NCBI GenBank assembly: GCA_023678885.1
Contig: CM043005.1
Span: 10,964,314-11,028,313, forward strand
Length of the DNA stretch: 64,000 nucleotides
Direction of reading: 5' to 3'
From: Pogostemon cablin
Lineage: Eukaryota > Streptophyta > Magnoliopsida > Lamiales > Lamiaceae
Part shown: positions 60,521-64,000 of the stretch, piece after piece
How the letters are laid out: every line of letters starts with the position of its first letter
How positions within the stretch are numbered: position 1 is the first letter of the stretch
The notes under the pieces: model-generated
Seen by the model: only the letters and a program-made list of their open reading frames with translations
What the model was told of the DNA's origin: nothing
The model's database searches: none
Position numbers and translations under genes: made by a program

Positions 60521-62188
60521 ACTTATGCATGCTTCTATTAATAATGTATACTTCCACTAATCAATTATTCAACTTGTGCATGCTCCACTTTCCTCCTCCT
60601 TCTTCAGCCAACAACACTCAACCACTATCAACCACTATCTTTTGTTTATTATTGGAAGTAATGGAGATACAACATCATCATCTGCCCATCCATTATCAGT
60701 TTGGTAGTAAACATCACTTTATTTTCACTATCCTCCAACCACTTTCATAAAATATGGAAGTGAAAGTGATGGACATAATAATTTTGCATGTCTTTTATTA
60801 TCACCACTAACTACCCACTTATTAAAAGTTGGGAGTGATATTGTTTTGCATTATCATTCATGCCTCCATTGTCATCAATTATAAAAACTCCACTGACGCA
60901 GCTGATGGTGATGCCATTCGTCGAAAAACATGCTGGAAAACCAGGTCCTTCACCGTCTGCTGCCAGATACCTTTTCGGTCAGCATCTACCGGCTGTTATC
61001 ATCCAATAGTGGATCAGCTGCACCTCCAACCTCTACCCGCCGGGCAAGCTGCTTCCAGCAGTAGAAAAAAATTTCATCGATGCCAACTGCTTCTAGCCAA
61101 GTCCTCATGGCATGGTGTTCAGGTTGATGTGCAGCCAGCTTCACAGCTGTGCCAGAAACTAAAATTACCAGCACATCCGGCCTGCAACCCGACATCACGT
61201 TCACCTGTGTGCCAATCCACTTGCCTACAAACTTGGAAGTTTGTTTGGCATGCAACAAGACTCACTCCAGAATCTTAGTCTTGATGCCATTTGTTGGAGT
61301 ACGTGGCTCTCGGCTGGCGCTTCGACCACCCACCGGACAAGTTACACCGGCATCAAAGTCACGCCGTGCCAAACTACGATTATGTCATTGCCACAACATA
61401 TCATCCAGTCAACAACAGCCTTCGATGCTTTGATACCAGTCGCTTGAGATTCATCGCTCAACGTCCATCAACCACCATTGCTTAAACCCGCATTGCGACA
61501 CCACCGTACAACCACGCAAACTTCTAGAAGCCTTTGCCATGTTATGGTGATTGCACAGTGCTTCCGATGATGCTGTGTACCATCGCTCATACATGACAAG
61601 TCAATTTTCTCAACCACATCTTCAGCTCTTCCCTTTCGTCGTGAACCAGTAGCCCCAACGCCGTTGGTTTGATCGATCGTTGATCATCCAGTGTTGCTTT
61701 GCTTTCACCGTGTGTGTGGTGTACAATAATGTTTTTTTTGCAGTCATAAAAATACTCAGGGTTCTTTCAGATTTGACAAGAAATCAAAACCCTTTCAAAG
61801 CATAATCCAATCAAACCCTTGCAAAGGAGTAGGTAAGAAAAGGCAGCAAAAAGTGTACCAAAACTGACAAAATAAGGCCCCGCAGCATTAAGAAAATTAG
61901 AGCAGCAGCAGCGTATTTGAAAAAGTTGTCGAACAGCAATGTCAGACAAGCTGCATCGGCTGAAGAAAGGTTGTTGTTCATCGGAGGAAAGGCAGCTGAG
62001 CGATGGCATAGGAGTAGTTTTCGGCGTGTTTTTCCGGCATTGATAGCGGTCGCAAGGCAGAACATTGCAGCTGGACGACTGCGTCGGCTGGAAGTACCCG
62101 GTAGTTGCTACTGGTGTTGTTTCCGACAGCGAACGGCGAAGGACAGCTTTTCCGTTGGGCAGCCGCTTCGGTGGAAGTATGGTTGATG
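60521..62188. other. Unassigned DNA, possible copia leader
   Basis: 60521-60890 is AT-rich and non-repetitive. 60890-62180 is GC-richer with open frames on both strands (for example 60829-61278 plus, 61811-62065 minus) that resemble nothing I know. Position between a reversed copia leader fragment and a minus-strand copia LTR suggests retrotransposon leader DNA, but no alignment is evident. Confidence 0.3.
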
Positions 62189-62646
62189 TGTTGGAAATTA
62201 ATCCATGAAACCTTAACCCTATTATGATTAACGAGATTTAAACTGTAAAGCGGAAGCGTACCTGATCCAATGAGTCTCTAGGCGGAACACGAACTCAGGA
62301 TCAGTGGTTTTATGACCTTCCTCAACTAAGCCTCCTTATTCCTTATGGGGACCGTAGTAATCCCTCCCGATGGGGAGAAGGGAAGACGATGTGCGGCTTA
62401 GTATATTGGGGACCATAACCTGGGAGCCTTTATATACTACTTGATTAGACCACCCATAATCACCTAATCACGTAGTATTGGGTATCTACTCATTTGGCCC
62501 ATATTAATTATTATTATAGCCTATGGACTTTTAATCTTAATTGGATCACTTTAATTAAATCCATAAAATAATTGAATAGCTAATATAATTGTATAATAAT
62601 ATATTGCCCACAATTAGATTATAATGGAAATTAATAATTTCCAACA
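62189..62646 (-). repeat. Copia LTR of a third family (3' LTR)
   Basis: 458 bp with TGTTGGAAATTA and TAATTTCCAACA termini. On the minus strand the polypurine tract GCCCAAGTGGGAGAT (62647-62661) precedes it, so it is the 3' LTR of an element whose body extends right and out of the window. Confidence 0.88.
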
Positions 62647-62661
62647 ATCTCCCACTTGGGC
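62647..62661 (-). other. Polypurine tract of third-family copia
   Basis: GCCCAAGTGGGAGAT on the minus strand abutting the LTR. Confidence 0.85.
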
Positions 62662-63200
62662 TATATATTTTCCGTTAGCAATTATATCAAGAGTCCTTAA
62701 TTGCGCATCTTTATGCTATTCCTCTTCAGGCTATACTTAACAATCTGGTCCATCTCATGTACTAATACGGAATTACCGCGGCATTCACCACATTATAAAT
62801 CGTGATTAAACCTCGACAATCACCATATCAATATACTCAATGACATAGATCAAATATGGTGAGTAGCATGGAAATTACATGCAATGTGATCGAAACATAT
62901 CTATTTCCAACTGGTCCTACTTTAATCCTTAGTGAGATCAATTCATAATGTAAAATATTACAAAATGAAAAATTAACTTAAGTGAATTCACAATGAATTC
63001 AAATCAACTCAATTCTGCAGAAAACCGAATTATCTAAAATCAAAGTGTCTTAAAACTTTAAAGAGCAATAAATATAGACTCCCACTGAACCAATGTATTC
63101 TAAAATCATATAACACCCACATGAGTAGCTAGCTCATAAAATTACAGGGCGTTGAATACATGATTGGCGGATCCGTATTTAGAGTCTATCATAGTATGCT

Positions 63201-63530
63201 CTACCAAAATTTATCCATAAGAACACTTTCTTTAACAACCAAGAATTCTATGTCAATATGTTTGACTTATAAGAACTCTTATTGCTAATACTTTACTGCG
63301 AACTAACTGTCACAATCAACTTTATGTGACTAAACTTCGCAACCTTTATTTCATGTTTGAATGCCCCTTAGTGTGCTACTGATTCTGTTGTCATGGTTAA
63401 TGAGCTAAAGTGTTTGCTTAATACTTTTACTTGTATAACTCTCCAGACCAACAGAAGATGTAGCCTGAAGTGGATCTTATATCGTATTGGCATCCAACAA
63501 ACTCATAATCAGACTACTTTATGATCTCCT
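63201..63530 (-). pseudogene. Third-family copia RNase H remnant
   Basis: Minus-strand pieces IRSTSGYIFCWSG (around 63440-63490) and VKHIDIEFLVVKESV (63201-63266) match the copia RNase H motifs RKSTSGY and KHIDIKFLVVKERV. Stops lie between. The rest of 62662-64000 is presumably 3' internal and RT sequence of the same element, too decayed to assign. Confidence 0.8.
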
Positions 63531-64000
63531 ACTAATCTGATTATCTCTAATGTTAAAGCATGTTATCCTTAGTTCTTTGTAAAGATCCATACTAGAGTTA
63601 CTTAAATGTCTACTTAATACACCAACAACAGAAGCCAAATTAGGTCTTGTACATACCTCATCATACAACAACTTCTAACAACCAAAACATATAGAATATT
63701 TCTACATTTATTAAATCTTTAATATAACTTTAGGGCACCTTATTGAGACTTCACTTGTCTCCCTTAGTTTAACTTAAACATTCTCCCACTGAATTATATA
63801 ATCATCTACATTTCTCTCAAAACCAAATAAGACAATTACCTCATGAAGATATGTGTAATTCCTTTATGGAAAACTTACTTGAATGCATAGATGGTTTTCC
63901 TATTAGTTCTTAAACCATTTAGATCGTATCATCAGTGTTGTGATCAAGGAACTTTATCTTTACATCCATTCAAAATGTGCTACTAATGTCACGATTATCT

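Noticed and set aside
60829..61278. 149-codon plus-strand frame as a host gene
   Set aside because: No recognisable domain, overlapping frames on the other strand, and a retrotransposon-derived setting; left as unassigned.

Overview
This window is plant nuclear DNA made almost entirely of repeats. I find no intact host gene. The diagnostic contents are Athila-type Ty3/gypsy elements primed by tRNA-Asp, a chromodomain-bearing Ty3/gypsy (Tekay-like) fragment, Ty1/copia elements primed by initiator tRNA-Met, Stowaway and Mutator-like MITEs, AT-rich satellites, and a stretch resembling plant mitochondrial DNA. I cannot name the species. A eudicot with heterochromatic, TE-packed chromosomes fits best.

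Layout. (1) 1-234: AT-rich satellite. (2) 235-25014: an old Athila-type element on the minus strand, inserted into that satellite with a perfect 5-bp target duplication (GAAAT). Its gag, protease, RT, RNase H, integrase and a downstream ATHILA-ORF1-like gene are all present but broken. Three later insertions lie inside it: a solo copia LTR (4302-5493, duplication CTCAT), a gag-protease-only Athila relative (9665-18724, duplication AACAC) that splits the RT catalytic box, and a 1.2-kb non-LTR-like insert (19407-20606, 16-bp duplication) in the protease gene. (3) 25015-29744: satellite blocks alternating with a ~21-bp minisatellite in a higher-order pattern, carrying two Stowaway MITEs, one with a Mutator-like MITE nested inside. 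(4) 29745-38945: a second probable non-LTR-like insert split by a full-length, coding-dead Ty1/copia element (30065-38169). (5) 38946-48835: a very large inverted repeat centred near 44.0 kb. Its arms hold satellite, about 15 copies of a ~172-bp tandem repeat, a mirrored pair of MITEs, and a ~34-bp GC-rich minisatellite at the centre. (6) 48836-52690: probable organelle-derived (mitochondrial) DNA. (7) 52975-59365: two LTRs of one copia subfamily enclosing a circularly permuted chromovirus fragment (pol end, then LTR, then primer-binding site). (8) 59390-64000: a reversed copia leader fragment, an Athila LTR fragment, unassigned DNA, and the 3' end of another copia element on the minus strand.

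The most unusual signal is a family of inverted-repeat (dyad) arrays built from TTCGACC...GGTCGAA. Both Athila elements carry them in three places: the LTR U3 just upstream of the TATA box, the gag-protease region (read in frame in the inner element), and the 3' untranslated region. The older element uses AATTCGACC/GGTCGAATT arms and the younger one GGTTCGACC/GGTCGAACC arms, so pairing is kept while sequence changes, and all arrays within an element have changed together.
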